From: Exilibacterium tricleocarpae
Lineage (GTDB): Bacteria; Pseudomonadota; Gammaproteobacteria; Pseudomonadales; Cellvibrionaceae
Length of the DNA: 64,000 bases
NCBI RefSeq assembly: GCF_007004655.1
Contig: NZ_ML660092.1
Coordinates: forward strand, 292,546 to 356,545
Direction of reading: 5' to 3'
Under the pieces are notes generated by a model, which saw nothing but the letters and a program-made list of their open reading frames with translations, made no database searches and was not told the DNA's origin. Positions 44,123 to 53,607 of the stretch are shown piece after piece. Positions within the stretch are counted from its first letter, which is position 1; each line of letters begins with the position of its first letter. The translations under genes were made by a program, and so were the position numbers.

Positions 44123-44495
44123 ACAAAAGCCACTGGCAGCCGTTCGCCAGATACTGGATACTAACGCCGTTAAGGATTCCTGCGCCGATGGCAATTCGGG
44201 CGCCAGCGCCGGTATCGATTACAGGCGGGCAGAGCGTTCCTGCGCAGTGCGCCGATTAAGCTGAGAGACGACGCCTGTGTTAATGGGACGTCGTTGAAAC
44301 ACAGTTTAAATACGGTCGAAATAGGGTTGCAACATTGTTGAGGCATTGCTGAAATACTGTTGCAGTCCTAGAACGACCGTGTAGGGACAAGGTTGCGCCG
44401 TGCAGGCTGTACCCGGACTATGTCCGAAACTGTATCCAAACTACGTTGTCCAGAACCAGGCATCGTAATTGTATGTATTGTAATTGAGTGTTTCC
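44123..44495. other. Spacer with short degenerate repeats
   Basis: 373 bp, no gene seen. Around 44290-44480 the sequence has a repetitive texture (AACATTGTTGAGGCATTGCT, then three versions of ACTATGTCCGAA, then GTAATTGTATGTATTGTAATT) resembling the tandem arrays of other spacers but more eroded. Confidence 0.4.
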
Positions 44496-45275
44496 ATGAC
44501 CCCGGAGCGAAGAGAGCCGACGATTTCCAATATCACCCCTGACCGTGATGAAATCGCTTCCCACCAGCAGCGGACCAAAGTCCGCCCCCCACCGCCACCG
44601 AATCACGGCGGCACACCGCCGCCGACCCGAGTGCAGCGTTCGTCCCTGACGCCCTTTGCCCTGTTGCTGGCGCTGACCGGGTTGGGCCTGGCGGGTTTTG
44701 TCTATTGGCAGACACTCGGTCTGCAGAATCGGTTGGCACAGGCCGACGAGCGCATTCAAAGCCTCGAACAGCGGCTGGAGCTGTCCGATGACGAATCCAC
44801 CGAGTCGGTCACTGCGATTCGCGCCAAACTGAAGTGGGCGGATTCGGAGATACGCAAGCTCTGGGGCGTCGCCCACGACCGCAACCGCAAAGCCATCGCC
44901 GACAACAAGGAGCAGCTCGCAGCCTTGGACAAGTCGTTTAAGGCGACGGCCGCGGAGACGCAAAAAATACTGGCCAGCAGCTCGGCGCAGGCGGCGTCCG
45001 TTGCAGCGCTGGAATCCCAGACCAGCGCGCGCCAGGCGGAAGTGGACCGGGTCGCCGGTGATTTGGTTGCCCAGCGCCAGCAGTTGCAGTCTGTGGTCGA
45101 CCAGGCCAATCGGCTGGATCAGCAGCTCGGTCGTCTGCAGACGGATATCGCCGGGCGCGTGAAGACCAATGAAGAAGCCATCGAGGCGATAGACGCCTAC
45201 CGGCGCAATATCAATCGGGACCTGTTGCGCCTGCAGCAGCAGGTGCAACAGGGCGGACGGGCTTCAACCCCTTAA
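44496..45275 (+). CDS. Membrane-anchored coiled-coil protein, function unknown
   Basis: 259 residues from the ATG at 44496 (a TTG at 44484 is in frame). A Pro-rich basic cytoplasmic segment (KVRPPPPPNHGGTPPPTRVQ), one TM (FALLLALTGLGLAGFVYWQT, residues ~55-75), then a long coiled coil to the end (NRLAQADERIQSLEQRLELS, LVAQRQQLQSVVDQANRLDQ). The shape suggests a periplasmic structural or tethering protein. No family recognised. Its last codons overlap the convergent zinc-ribbon gene. Confidence 0.7.
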   Translation: MTPERREPTISNITPDRDEIASHQQRTKVRPPPPPNHGGTPPPTRVQRSSLTPFALLLALTGLGLAGFVYWQTLGLQNRLAQADERIQSLEQRLELSDDESTESVTAIRAKLKWADSEIRKLWGVAHDRNRKAIADNKEQLAALDKSFKATAAETQKILASSSAQAASVAALESQTSARQAEVDRVAGDLVAQRQQLQSVVDQANRLDQQLGRLQTDIAGRVKTNEEAIEAIDAYRRNINRDLLRLQQQVQQGGRASTP

Positions 45276-45507
45276 GCGATCCGGTGTCGGTGGCAGGTTG
45301 TTGGAATACCGGAGCAGGCGCTACACCGCTGCCCTCTCGTGATAGTCTGGCAGTATAGTTCCAGTCCTCTACGGCATCTTTTAGCAGGCGCCGGTGCGGA
45401 CCGTTGGACTTGCAGCTTTCACAGGTGACAGAGTGAGAAAACAGGTGACTGCTGAAATGCAGGTGCCTACTCTGACAAAACGGGCAGGGCTCAATTTGCA
45501 TCGCCAT
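45211..45507 (-). CDS. Lar-like zinc-ribbon protein
   Basis: 98 residues. The N-terminal half has PCPFCQSRHLHFSS, then VTCESCKSNGPHRRLLKDAV with EDWN, the two-CXXC ribbon and D/E-A..WN end of restriction-alleviation (Lar) type proteins. The C-terminal half is Ala/Pro-rich and lies antisense to the end of the coiled-coil gene (65 bp overlap), so the real protein may be shorter in effect. Lar proteins relieve type I restriction in phage/prophage contexts; a housekeeping role is equally possible here, as no phage genes are nearby. Confidence 0.6.
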   Translation of the reverse strand: MAMQIEPCPFCQSRHLHFSSHLFSHSVTCESCKSNGPHRRLLKDAVEDWNYTARLSREGSGVAPAPVFQQPATDTGSLKGLKPVRPVAPAAAGATGPD

Positions 45508-45809
45508 TCGGGTTTTACTAACTCACAGCAGTGACAACTATTACTTGCAGTGTAATCCCGTCTGGGCCGATTGCAAGACAATAGAGACAGGATTTTCCCG
45601 CGTCAGTGTCTTGCACCGTCCTGTTGCCTGACTTTATGACAAACAACTTATTGCAACCGGCAGAACCTTGGTCTATGTAGTTGACGAGCAGCCCATTGCG
45701 TTATCTGACGAGCCGGGCATTGCGGCAGTGCTTGGTGTAAAATTTCTGCCCGCACGCCGGGTTCGCCGCCGGCATCCTACCACCCCAATCGAATAAGAGA
45801 TGTATTTCC
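45508..45809. other. Upstream region of fumarase
   Basis: 302 bp. A 24-bp imperfect tandem pair starts at 45682 (TGACGAGCAGCCCATTGCG, then TGACGAGCCGGGCATTGCGG at 45706). A possible -10 TAAAAT lies at about 45739-45744. No gene. Confidence 0.5.
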
Positions 45810-47330
45810 ATGACAACCGTGATTCGCCAAGACGACCTCATCGACAGCGTTGCCGATGCGCTGCAGTTTATCTCCTATTATCACCCCGCGGATTTTATTC
45901 GAGCGGTTCACGGGGCCTATCAGAGAGAAGCCAATCCGGCCGCCAAAGATGCCATGGCGCAGATACTGATCAACTCCCGCATGTGTGCCATGGGACACCG
46001 GCCGATCTGTCAGGACACCGGCATCGTCACAGTCTTTCTGAGGGTGGGTATGCAGGTGCAGTGGGCCGGTGACCTGAGCGTAACGGATATGGTTAATGAA
46101 GGCGTGCGGCGGGCTTACGGCCATCCCGATAACGTGCTGCGGGCCTCTATCCTCGATGATCCGGACGGCGCCCGAAAAAATACCGGCGACAACACACCGG
46201 CAGTGATCCATTACGAACTGGTGCCGGGTGATACGGTGGAGGTGCACGTTGCCGCGAAGGGCGGCGGCAGCGAAGCCAAGAGCAAGTTCGCGATGCTGAA
46301 TCCTTCGGATTCCGTGGTCGACTGGGTGCTGCAGGTGGTGCCGCAGATGGGCGCCGGCTGGTGTCCGCCGGGCATGCTTGGCATCGGCATCGGCGGCACT
46401 GCCGAAAAAGCCATGTTGCTGGCCAAGGAGGCGCTGCTGGACCCGATCGATATCCACGACCTGGCCGAACGCGGCGCCGCCAACCGCGCCGAACAGTTGC
46501 GCCTGGAACTGATGCAGAAAGTCAATGCACTGGGTATCGGCGCCCAGGGCCTGGGCGGTTTGACCACAGTGCTGGATGTAAAAGTGAAGGACTACCCCAC
46601 CCACGCCGCCAACAAAGCCGTAGCGCTTATTCCCAACTGCGCGGCCACCCGCCACACCCATTTCACCCTCACCGGCGCGGGACCGGCGCTGCAGCAACCG
46701 CCGCGGCTCGAGGACTGGCCGGAAATCGTCTGGGAAGTCGGCGACAGTGTGCGGCGCGTAAACCTCGACACGGTTACCGCCGAGGACGTAAAAACCTGGC
46801 AGCCGGGTGAGACTCTGCTGTTGTCCGGAACAATGCTGACCGGCCGCGACGCCGCGCATAAGAAAATGGTGGATTTACTGGCCAAAGGGGAATCCCTGCC
46901 GGTGGATTTAAGCGGTCGGTTCATCTATTACGTAGGACCGGTCGATCCGGTGCGCGACGAAGTGGTGGGACCGGCGGGCCCGACCACCGCAACGCGCATG
47001 GACAAGTTTACCCGCACCATGCTCGAGCAGACCGGCCTGCTCGGCATGATCGGCAAGGCCGAGCGCGGCCAGGCAGCGATCGAGGCGATCCGGGACAATG
47101 CCTCGGTATACCTGATGGCCGTCGGTGGAGCCGCCTACCTGGTGGCCCAGGCCATCAAATCGGCGCGGGTCGTGGGCTTTCCCGAACTGGGGATGGAAGC
47201 CATTTATGAGTTCGGCGTCGAAGATATGCCGGTCACCGTTGCGGTCAGTTCCGATGGCGAATCCGTGCATCGAACCGGGCCGCAAACCTGGCAGGCAAAA
47301 ATAGAGCAGGGCGTGGTGGAGCTGCAGTAA
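45810..47330 (+). CDS. fum: Class I (Fe-S) fumarate hydratase
   Basis: 506 residues. ILINSRMCAMGHRPICQDTG (two cluster cysteines), VPQMGAGWCPPGMLGIGIGG, LIPNCAATRHTHF (third Cys region), LLLSGTMLTGRDAAHKKMVD and YVGPVDPVRDEVVGPAGPTT are the class I fumarase alpha and beta parts in one chain, as in FumA/FumB. It interconverts fumarate and malate in the TCA cycle using an oxygen-sensitive 4Fe-4S cluster. Confidence 0.95.
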   Translation: MTTVIRQDDLIDSVADALQFISYYHPADFIRAVHGAYQREANPAAKDAMAQILINSRMCAMGHRPICQDTGIVTVFLRVGMQVQWAGDLSVTDMVNEGVRRAYGHPDNVLRASILDDPDGARKNTGDNTPAVIHYELVPGDTVEVHVAAKGGGSEAKSKFAMLNPSDSVVDWVLQVVPQMGAGWCPPGMLGIGIGGTAEKAMLLAKEALLDPIDIHDLAERGAANRAEQLRLELMQKVNALGIGAQGLGGLTTVLDVKVKDYPTHAANKAVALIPNCAATRHTHFTLTGAGPALQQPPRLEDWPEIVWEVGDSVRRVNLDTVTAEDVKTWQPGETLLLSGTMLTGRDAAHKKMVDLLAKGESLPVDLSGRFIYYVGPVDPVRDEVVGPAGPTTATRMDKFTRTMLEQTGLLGMIGKAERGQAAIEAIRDNASVYLMAVGGAAYLVAQAIKSARVVGFPELGMEAIYEFGVEDMPVTVAVSSDGESVHRTGPQTWQAKIEQGVVELQ

Positions 47331-47362
47331 CCGGCTGCACACAAGCGCTGGAGGTTGATCGA

Positions 47363-48679
47363 TTGGATGCCGGCCCGGTACAGGGACGTCCCGTGCTGAG
47401 TGGTCTGCGGATCAGCGGCAAGGTGATGCTGGTATCCATGGCCACCACCGCAATTGCTATGACGGTGATCGTGGGTGCCTTTATCTACTACGATTTGCAG
47501 TCGCTTGAGAGCAACCGCGAACATCGGATCAATGCCCAACTGGATATTCTGAGCAAAAACATCTCGGCTGCGATGATCTTTGAGGATGCGGTGTCGGCCG
47601 GGGAACTGTTGGGATCGCTGGCCGCCGATCCCTCCATTCTCGCGGCGCTGGTGTTCACCGGTGACGATGTGGTGTTTGCGGAGTACCACAGCCGCGAGTC
47701 AGACATCGGCTATCCGGTGGTCGGCGGGCGTTCTTCGGGCCCCGGCCGCTATCCCGGTGTCGCCTTGTTCAGTCGCGATATTGTTGTCGACGGTACCAAG
47801 ATCGGCACTGTCACCAGTTGGGTGAGCAACCGCGAGGTGACCGAGGGTATTACCCGCACGCTGTGGTATGCCGGCGCCTCTTTCGTATTGGCGAGCCTGG
47901 TCGCTTTCTTTGTCTCCCTGGTGATTCAAAACACGATTTCCGGCCCCATCAAACACTTGAACGAGCTGTCGCGCCGGGTGACCGATACCGGCGATTATAA
48001 AATTCGCGCCAGCCTCAGCAGCGACGATGAAGTCGGCGAACTGGCGCAGGCGTTCAACAGCATGCTCGACTATATCGACCAGCGCGATACCATGTTGGAA
48101 AAGCAGGTCAGGCAGCGCACCGCAGAGTTGGAAAAACTGGCCGAAGAGTTTCGCTACCGCGCCTTTCACGATGCCTTGACCGGTCTACCCAATCGCTCGC
48201 TGTTGAATGAGCATTTCGCCACCGCCGTCGCTCACGCCAAGCGCAACCAGACCCGCTGTTCGCTGCTGTTGCTGGATTTGGATAATTTCAAGAACATCAA
48301 CGACACCCTCGGCCACGATATCGGCGACGAGTTGCTGAAGTCGGTTGCGGCGCGGATTTTCAATGTGGTGCGGGCGGGGGACCTGGTGTGCCGCCTGGGC
48401 GGTGACGAATTCGTCGTGCTGGTGGGGGATGTCACCGCAATAGCGGCCATTGAAGTCATTGCCGGTCACATTATTGAGGCGCTACAGCAGGATGTCGACA
48501 TCGACGATCGTAGTTTGAAAGTCACCGTCAGCATCGGCGCCAGTCTCTATCCCGACCACGGCACCGACCTGGTGACGTTGAAACGCAACGCCGATATCGC
48601 CATGTATAAAGCCAAAGAGGCCGGCCGCAACCAGTACAAGCTCTTTGAAAGCAGTATGGCCGAACTCCGGATCTGGTAG
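47363..48679 (+). CDS. CHASE8-HAMP-GGDEF diguanylate cyclase
   Basis: 438 residues; TTG start at 47363 preceded by GGAGG at 7 bp. TM1 (VMLVSMATTAIAMTVIVGAF), a CHASE8-like periplasmic domain, TM2 (ASFVLASLVAFFVSLVIQ), HAMP (ISGPIKHLNELSRRVTDTG), then GGDEF: HDALTGLPNRSLLNEHF, DLDNFKNINDTLGHDIGDEL, RLGGDEFVVLVG. The RAGD five residues before GGDEF is a proper I-site. It should be an active, feedback-inhibited c-di-GMP synthase sensing a periplasmic cue. Confidence 0.92.
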   Translation: MDAGPVQGRPVLSGLRISGKVMLVSMATTAIAMTVIVGAFIYYDLQSLESNREHRINAQLDILSKNISAAMIFEDAVSAGELLGSLAADPSILAALVFTGDDVVFAEYHSRESDIGYPVVGGRSSGPGRYPGVALFSRDIVVDGTKIGTVTSWVSNREVTEGITRTLWYAGASFVLASLVAFFVSLVIQNTISGPIKHLNELSRRVTDTGDYKIRASLSSDDEVGELAQAFNSMLDYIDQRDTMLEKQVRQRTAELEKLAEEFRYRAFHDALTGLPNRSLLNEHFATAVAHAKRNQTRCSLLLLDLDNFKNINDTLGHDIGDELLKSVAARIFNVVRAGDLVCRLGGDEFVVLVGDVTAIAAIEVIAGHIIEALQQDVDIDDRSLKVTVSIGASLYPDHGTDLVTLKRNADIAMYKAKEAGRNQYKLFESSMAELRIW

Positions 48680-49087
48680 CTTGAGTTCCCGTGAGGCTTT
48701 CGTTTTGCGGCTGAGGCTCCCGTTTCGTGGTCGCGGCTACCGGTTCAATGGCTAAAGCTTCTGGTTGAGTGGCTGAATTAGCCCGGCTTTGGTTATAACG
48801 AAAGTGTTAACCCCAGGGGTTGGCAGCTCCCGGCGATACTCTTTACACTAGCGCTATATCGCCGGCCTGGGCGCCAGTGCGCGCCGGCCCGGTTTGCGCG
48901 CCAACAGGGTCGACAAACCGCAAAGCGGCCGGCAGTCACGTTTGCATCTTCTCGTTTTGGGGTTCCGGTTGCATGCACCGTATCCGCTCGCCCGGTTGTC
49001 CGTTTACATCCACTATCCATACCCCGCACATGGCGAGTCGAGCCTGTTTCGAGCAGCGATTGCTCTTTTTAACGGAGGTTAACAAGT
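48680..49087. other. 408-bp spacer with a ~20-bp degenerate tandem repeat
   Basis: At 48693-48774 about four copies of a ~20-21 bp unit (GAGGCTTTCGTTTTGCGGCT, GAGGCTCCCGTTTCGTGGTC, then two more diverged). The remainder holds nothing I can identify. The YdcH gene's ribosome binding site is CGGAGG near 49074. Confidence 0.6.
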
Positions 49088-49345
49088 ATGTCAGATATCC
49101 CAAACCACAGTTTGGCAAATGACTTTCCCGACGATCGGGAGCTGATCCACCAGTTAAAAACCGAAGACCCCAGGTTTGCCCGTATGGCGGCCGAGTACCA
49201 CGAACTGGACCATCAGGTGCGGGGCCTCGAAAATCGCTCGATCCCCACCAGCGACAGCAATTTTGAAACTCTGAAAAAGCGTCGGCTGCATCTCAAGGAT
49301 GAGTTGTATGCGATGATCAAAAAGAATCACACTCGCACCAGCTAA
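49088..49345 (+). CDS. YdcH family (DUF465) small protein
   Basis: 85 residues, helical hairpin: IHQLKTEDPRFARMAAEYHE, LDHQVRGLENRSIPTSDSNF, ETLKKRRLHLKDELYAMIKK. A DUF465/YdcH match over its whole length. Cytoplasmic, function unknown. ATG with a strong GGAGG. Confidence 0.9.
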   Translation: MSDIPNHSLANDFPDDRELIHQLKTEDPRFARMAAEYHELDHQVRGLENRSIPTSDSNFETLKKRRLHLKDELYAMIKKNHTRTS

Positions 49346-49457
49346 CCTTATTTTGCACTGACAGCACCGCCACCGCGCCTGTTCCGGGTGCGGTATCCCG
49401 GCGCCTGAAATGATGGTAAGTTGCAGGCCACAGCGGCGCGACGGGGGCGATGCAAAA

Positions 49458-50894
49458 TTGAACACACTGTATTGGCACGATTACGAGACCTGGGGTGCAA
49501 CGCCGGCGCGGGACCGGCCCTGCCAGTTTGCCGGTGTGCGTACCGACCAGGCGCTGAACGTGGTGGGCGAACCCCTGCAACTGTACTGCCGTCCCCCCGT
49601 CGATATGTTGCCGCACCCCGAAGCCTGCCTGGTGACCGGCATTACCCCCCAGCAGGCGCTGGCCGAGGGTGTCACTGAACGGGAATTTATGGCCGCCATT
49701 CACCGGGAACTGGTACAGCCGGGCACCTGCGGTGTCGGTTACAACAGTCTCAGGTTTGACGATGAAGTAACCCGCTACGGCCTCTATCGTAACTTTTACG
49801 ATCCCTACGAGCGGGAGTGGAAAAACGGCAATTCCCGCTGGGATATCATCGATATGTTGCGCCTGACGCGGGCGTTGCGGCCGGCGGGCATCGAGTGGCC
49901 CGATACCGCCGAGGGCAAACCCAGTTTTAAACTGGAGGCCATCACCCAGGCCAACGGCCTTGCCCACGAGGCGGCCCATGACGCCTTGTCCGACGTTCAC
50001 GCGACCATTGCCGTGGCCAGGCTGGTCAAAGAGCGGCAGCCGGCTTTGTATCAGTATGTGTTCGAGCTGCGCAAAAAACAGCGGGTAGCGGAGCTGATCG
50101 ACTTGCGCGGGCGCCGGCCGCTGCTGCATATTTCGTCGATGTTTCCCGCCGAGCGGGGGTGTGCCGCCCTGGTGGTGCCGCTGGCGAAGCATCCCACCAA
50201 CACCAATGCCGTGGTGGTGTTCGATCTGTGTGCCGATCCCGGCCCGCTGTTGGCGCTGGACAGCGAGGGGATTCGCGCGCGGGTGTTCACCCCGAAAGAC
50301 GCGCTGGCGCCAGGGGTCGAACGCCTGCCCCTGAAGCTGGTGCACTTGAATAAATGTCCCGTACTGGCGACCCCCAAGTTGCTCGACCGCGCCGCTGCCG
50401 CGCGTCTGAACATCGACCGCGACCTCTGTGAGAAACACTGGCAACAACTGTTGCGGGCCGATATCGCAGAGAAAATCCAGCAGGTCTTCGCCGCGCCGCC
50501 GTTCGAGCAGCCGGCCGACCCGGAGCAACAGCTTTATGCGGGTTTTTTGAACGATCGGGACCGCCAGACCGTCCGCGAGGTGCGCGAGGCGGACGGCGCC
50601 GCCCTGGCCGATACCTCTTTCAGTTTTCACGACCCGCGCCTGCCCGAACTGCTGTTTCGGTACCGGGCGAGAAATTTCCCCGAAACCTTATCGCAGGCGG
50701 AGCGGCAGCTCTGGCACGAGCACAGCCTGCAACGCTTGAGCGGCGCCGGTGAAGAGGGCTTTTTGACCCTGGCGGCCTTTGGCGCGCGCGTTGCCGAGTT
50801 GCGCGCAGAGGGCGGCCTGACCCCGCAGCAGGATCGGCTGCTGGCGGATTTATTGGCTTACGGCGAGGACCTGGTGGCGCGGTTGCGCGCCTGA
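49458..50894 (+). CDS. sbcB: Exodeoxyribonuclease I
   Basis: 478 residues from the TTG at 49458; an in-frame ATG at 49410 would add 16 non-homologous residues and has no better ribosome binding site, so the start is uncertain. FHDYETFG-type WHDYETWGATPARDRPCQFA (catalytic D/E), GVGYNSLRFDDEVTRYGLYR, DIIDMLRLTRALRPAGIEWP and AHDALSDVHATIAVARLVKE form the DEDD exonuclease; C-terminal SH3-like and helical domains follow. It degrades single-stranded DNA 3' to 5' in recombination and mismatch repair. Confidence 0.95.
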   Translation: MNTLYWHDYETWGATPARDRPCQFAGVRTDQALNVVGEPLQLYCRPPVDMLPHPEACLVTGITPQQALAEGVTEREFMAAIHRELVQPGTCGVGYNSLRFDDEVTRYGLYRNFYDPYEREWKNGNSRWDIIDMLRLTRALRPAGIEWPDTAEGKPSFKLEAITQANGLAHEAAHDALSDVHATIAVARLVKERQPALYQYVFELRKKQRVAELIDLRGRRPLLHISSMFPAERGCAALVVPLAKHPTNTNAVVVFDLCADPGPLLALDSEGIRARVFTPKDALAPGVERLPLKLVHLNKCPVLATPKLLDRAAAARLNIDRDLCEKHWQQLLRADIAEKIQQVFAAPPFEQPADPEQQLYAGFLNDRDRQTVREVREADGAALADTSFSFHDPRLPELLFRYRARNFPETLSQAERQLWHEHSLQRLSGAGEEGFLTLAAFGARVAELRAEGGLTPQQDRLLADLLAYGEDLVARLRA

Positions 50895-50902
50895 ACGACG
50901 GT

Positions 50903-51814
50903 TTACTTGCGGGTGGTAATGCGCTCGAAATCCACTTCGTATTTGCCCGGCACCGCCCTCGCCTGAAAGATTTTGGCGTGGCTGTATTGCGCTTTCAGCA
51001 GCTCGCAAAGCTTCCGCTTGACCGCGGTGTCGGTGTAGATGCCGAAGTAAACACCGGTAATCTCGTTGCACTCGAACTTGATATCGTCGAACCAGTTAGT
51101 GGCATCGGTGTGGTCGGCGGAGGTTGAATCATCGGCCCGGTGAAAACAACGCCACTCCTGAATGGGGCTGTCCACCGTGGGTTTACTGGTGAACTTTTCA
51201 TAAAACTGCTCCTGTGGCACGCAACGTTCATCACCGATGATAACGCCCAGTTGCTCCCGCAGTGTGGTGATGTCCGGGCGCCCGCCGCGGTAGTTGACCT
51301 GCCTTGGTTTCGGCAGGGCGGTGAACTCGCCGCACTGGAAGCGGATGGCGACGCCGTGGTGGCGCTCACCGTACTGGCGCCAGGCGGCGATGTTGTTCGG
51401 TTTGGCGCTGAAGCAGCAGATACGCAGCCGGCGGGTAAACTTGCGCCAGTCCATCATGACCTGGTCGATGGCCGCCTGGCGCTGGTCGATGATCTGCGAC
51501 AGCAGCTCCTGCAGCACATCCTCGGCCTCCTCCGGGGATGAGAAGCGTTCCTCATCCCGCCAGCGCCGGATAGCCGTCACCAGCGGTGTATTGCCGCGCG
51601 GGGCATCCCTCGCAAAAATCATTGCTGTAGCCGCTTTGATCGCGGCGCTCAACAGCTCGTGGGGGTCGAACGGCAGCCCGGTATCGTGATTGAGTTCGAA
51701 GGGGTCGCAAAACAGGTGCGGAGCGCACCAGCGCAATGACCGATTGGACAGAATTTTCCCGGCAGTGTCTGCCGTACAGTATTTGACCAGGGTTTCCGGG
51801 TGGTGTAAGGCCAC
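50903..51814 (-). CDS. DUF2971 family protein
   Basis: 303 residues from the GTG at 51814 (AGGA six bases upstream); the frame extends to 51859 without support. ETLVKYCTADTAGKILSNRS, LRWCAPHLFCDPFEL, RRLRICCFSAKPNNIAAWRQ and YGERHHGVAIRF fit the DUF2971 pattern (LxKY, FxDPFE, CFS, WxxYxxxHxG). Function unproven; members are scattered by horizontal transfer and often found near defence genes. Here it sits convergent with sbcB (8-bp gap) as an isolated gene. Confidence 0.82.
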   Translation of the reverse strand: MALHHPETLVKYCTADTAGKILSNRSLRWCAPHLFCDPFELNHDTGLPFDPHELLSAAIKAATAMIFARDAPRGNTPLVTAIRRWRDEERFSSPEEAEDVLQELLSQIIDQRQAAIDQVMMDWRKFTRRLRICCFSAKPNNIAAWRQYGERHHGVAIRFQCGEFTALPKPRQVNYRGGRPDITTLREQLGVIIGDERCVPQEQFYEKFTSKPTVDSPIQEWRCFHRADDSTSADHTDATNWFDDIKFECNEITGVYFGIYTDTAVKRKLCELLKAQYSHAKIFQARAVPGKYEVDFERITTRK

Positions 51815-52330
51815 AATATGTCCTTGTTGGTGATTGGGTGTACCGGATTTGACTCGCACCTGGCCTGGATTGCGCCAGTGTGCAGGGTTGCTCCGATGCA
51901 GCCATGGCTGCGTTTATGTTTACCAGCCTCGCCGGTGTGCCGGCTCCACCGGCGCCCGATTCCGGTGCGAAAACTCAGCGCATGGGGGCCGACACCCCAG
52001 TGAGGTCCGGGCTGCTTCCTTATCTATTAGCAATTTATCGGCACTCTAGCAATTTACTGGAGCTCTGGCCGTTTATCGCGGCTCTGGCGGTTTATCGGGG
52101 TTGCGGCGGCTTTAAGGCGCTGCGGCGGTTTCGTAGTGTTCTGGCCGCTTGTCAGCATATCGGCGATTTTACGGCGTTTTGTGTGCTGGTGGTTCTCCGG
52201 CGATCTTGGCAATTTAGCGGCTGATCAACGGTGTTATGTGGGTAAATCTGAAGCTACAATAGCGGCTGTTTAGCGGCCGCCCAGCCGCTGTCAACGGGCG
52301 GCGGCACAGCGGAAATCCTGAGGAGCGATT
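51815..52330. other. 516-bp spacer upstream of pyrB with a long 19-bp repeat array
   Basis: No gene seen. 52029-52199 is made of about nine consecutive 19-bp degenerate units. The pyrB ribosome binding site (GAGGAG) lies at its end. A pyrBI-like UTP attenuator (run of T before a terminator hairpin) was not seen. Confidence 0.7.
52029..52199. repeat. Degenerate 19-bp tandem array upstream of pyrB
   Basis: Successive 19-mers: AGCAATTTATCGGCACTCT, AGCAATTTACTGGAGCTCT, GGCCGTTTATCGCGGCTCT, GGCGGTTTATCGGGGTTGC, GGCGGCTTTAAGGCGCTGC, GGCGGTTTCGTAGTGTTCT, GGCCGCTTGTCAGCATATC, GGCGATTTTACGGCGTTTT and one more diverged. The period is kept exactly although the sequence drifts. Confidence 0.85.
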
Positions 52331-53341
52331 GTGGAGTTTGTCGGTGCGAATATTCTTTCCATTGAACAGTTTGAACGGGCGGATATTGAACGGGTATTCG
52401 ACGTTGCCGATGCCATGGAGCCCTATGCGCTGCGCCGGCGTGTCACCCGGGTGCTGGAAGGGGCCATTCTCGGCAATATGTTCTTCGAGGCCAGCACTCG
52501 CACCCGGGTGAGTTTTGGCTGTGCCTTCAACCTGCTGGGCGGCGAGGTGCGCGAAACCACCGGCTTTGCCAGCTCCGCCATCAGCAAGGGCGAATCGCTC
52601 TACGATACGGCCAGGGTGCTGTCCGGCTACAGCGATGTGATCTGTATGCGCCACCCCGAGCCGGGCTCGGTGGCTGAATTTGCCGCTGCCAGCCGGGTGC
52701 CGGTGATTAATGGCGGCGACGGTCACAACGAACACCCGAGCCAGGCGTTGCTGGACCTGTATACCATTCGCAAAGAACTGGCCGATAAAAACCGGCAGGT
52801 GGATGGCATGCGAATCGCCATGATCGGCGATCTGAAGTACGGCCGCACCGTGCACTCGCTGTGCAAGCTGTTGAAAGTGTTTCGCGACCTGCACCTGACC
52901 CTGGTGTCGCCGGCGGAGCTGGCAATGCCGGATGATATCGTCGACGATTTGCGTGGGGCGGGGCACCAGGTGCAGGTTTCCGACGATCTCACCCACAGTA
53001 TTGCCCATGTGGATATCGCCTACTCCACCCGCATTCAGGAGGAGCGCTTCGATTCGCGCCGGGAAGCGGACCTGTACCGCGGGCGGTTTCGGCTCAACCA
53101 GGCGATCTATACCCAGTACTGCGAGCCCAACACCGTGATCATGCACCCCCTGCCGCGGGATTCGCGGGCGGCTGCCAATGAGCTGGACGAGGACCTGAAC
53201 CAGAACCCCAACCTGGCTATTTTTCGCCAGACCGACAACGGTGTGTTGGTGCGTATGGCACTGTTTGCCCTGATCCTGGATGTAGTGGATCAAGTCGATC
53301 GCTGCGCGCGGCCGGTAAACTGGTACAATCGGCGCCATTGA
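52331..53341 (+). CDS. pyrB: Aspartate carbamoyltransferase catalytic subunit
   Basis: 336 residues, GTG start at 52331 with GAGGAG. FFEASTRTRVSFGCAFNLLG (carbamoyl-phosphate site), SSAISKGESLYDTARVLSGY, MRHPEPGSVAEFA, INGGDGHNEHPSQALLDLYT and VIMHPLPRDSRAAANELDED are intact. Commits carbamoyl phosphate and aspartate to pyrimidine synthesis. No pyrI regulatory-subunit gene follows. Confidence 0.95.
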   Translation: MEFVGANILSIEQFERADIERVFDVADAMEPYALRRRVTRVLEGAILGNMFFEASTRTRVSFGCAFNLLGGEVRETTGFASSAISKGESLYDTARVLSGYSDVICMRHPEPGSVAEFAAASRVPVINGGDGHNEHPSQALLDLYTIRKELADKNRQVDGMRIAMIGDLKYGRTVHSLCKLLKVFRDLHLTLVSPAELAMPDDIVDDLRGAGHQVQVSDDLTHSIAHVDIAYSTRIQEERFDSRREADLYRGRFRLNQAIYTQYCEPNTVIMHPLPRDSRAAANELDEDLNQNPNLAIFRQTDNGVLVRMALFALILDVVDQVDRCARPVNWYNRRH

Positions 53342-53607
53342 AGGTTGTTGTTAAAAGGTTGTCGTGATAAGCGCCCGGCTGCTTATTGGTGCGGCGGGCA
53401 AGATGAACCGTTCATTTATTTTCATATAGCGATTCTGTCTATTTTGTTCAAAAGCTAGACAAAATAAGTTTAAATAGTGTCGTCGATTTGTGACATTTAT
53501 TTCCCTTTGTGACAGAGTGCGGCGTTACACTATGACCGTGGATAGAAGCGGAGGGAGCCGTCCGGCACAGACCATTAAACCAGATATAACGATATAACAG
53601 GTGGACC

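Noticed and set aside
53426-53470. Inverted repeat near the end of the pyrB spacer (ATTTTGT / ACAAAAT)
   Set aside because: Only 7-bp AT-only arms without a T-run in the right place; too weak to call a terminator or operator.
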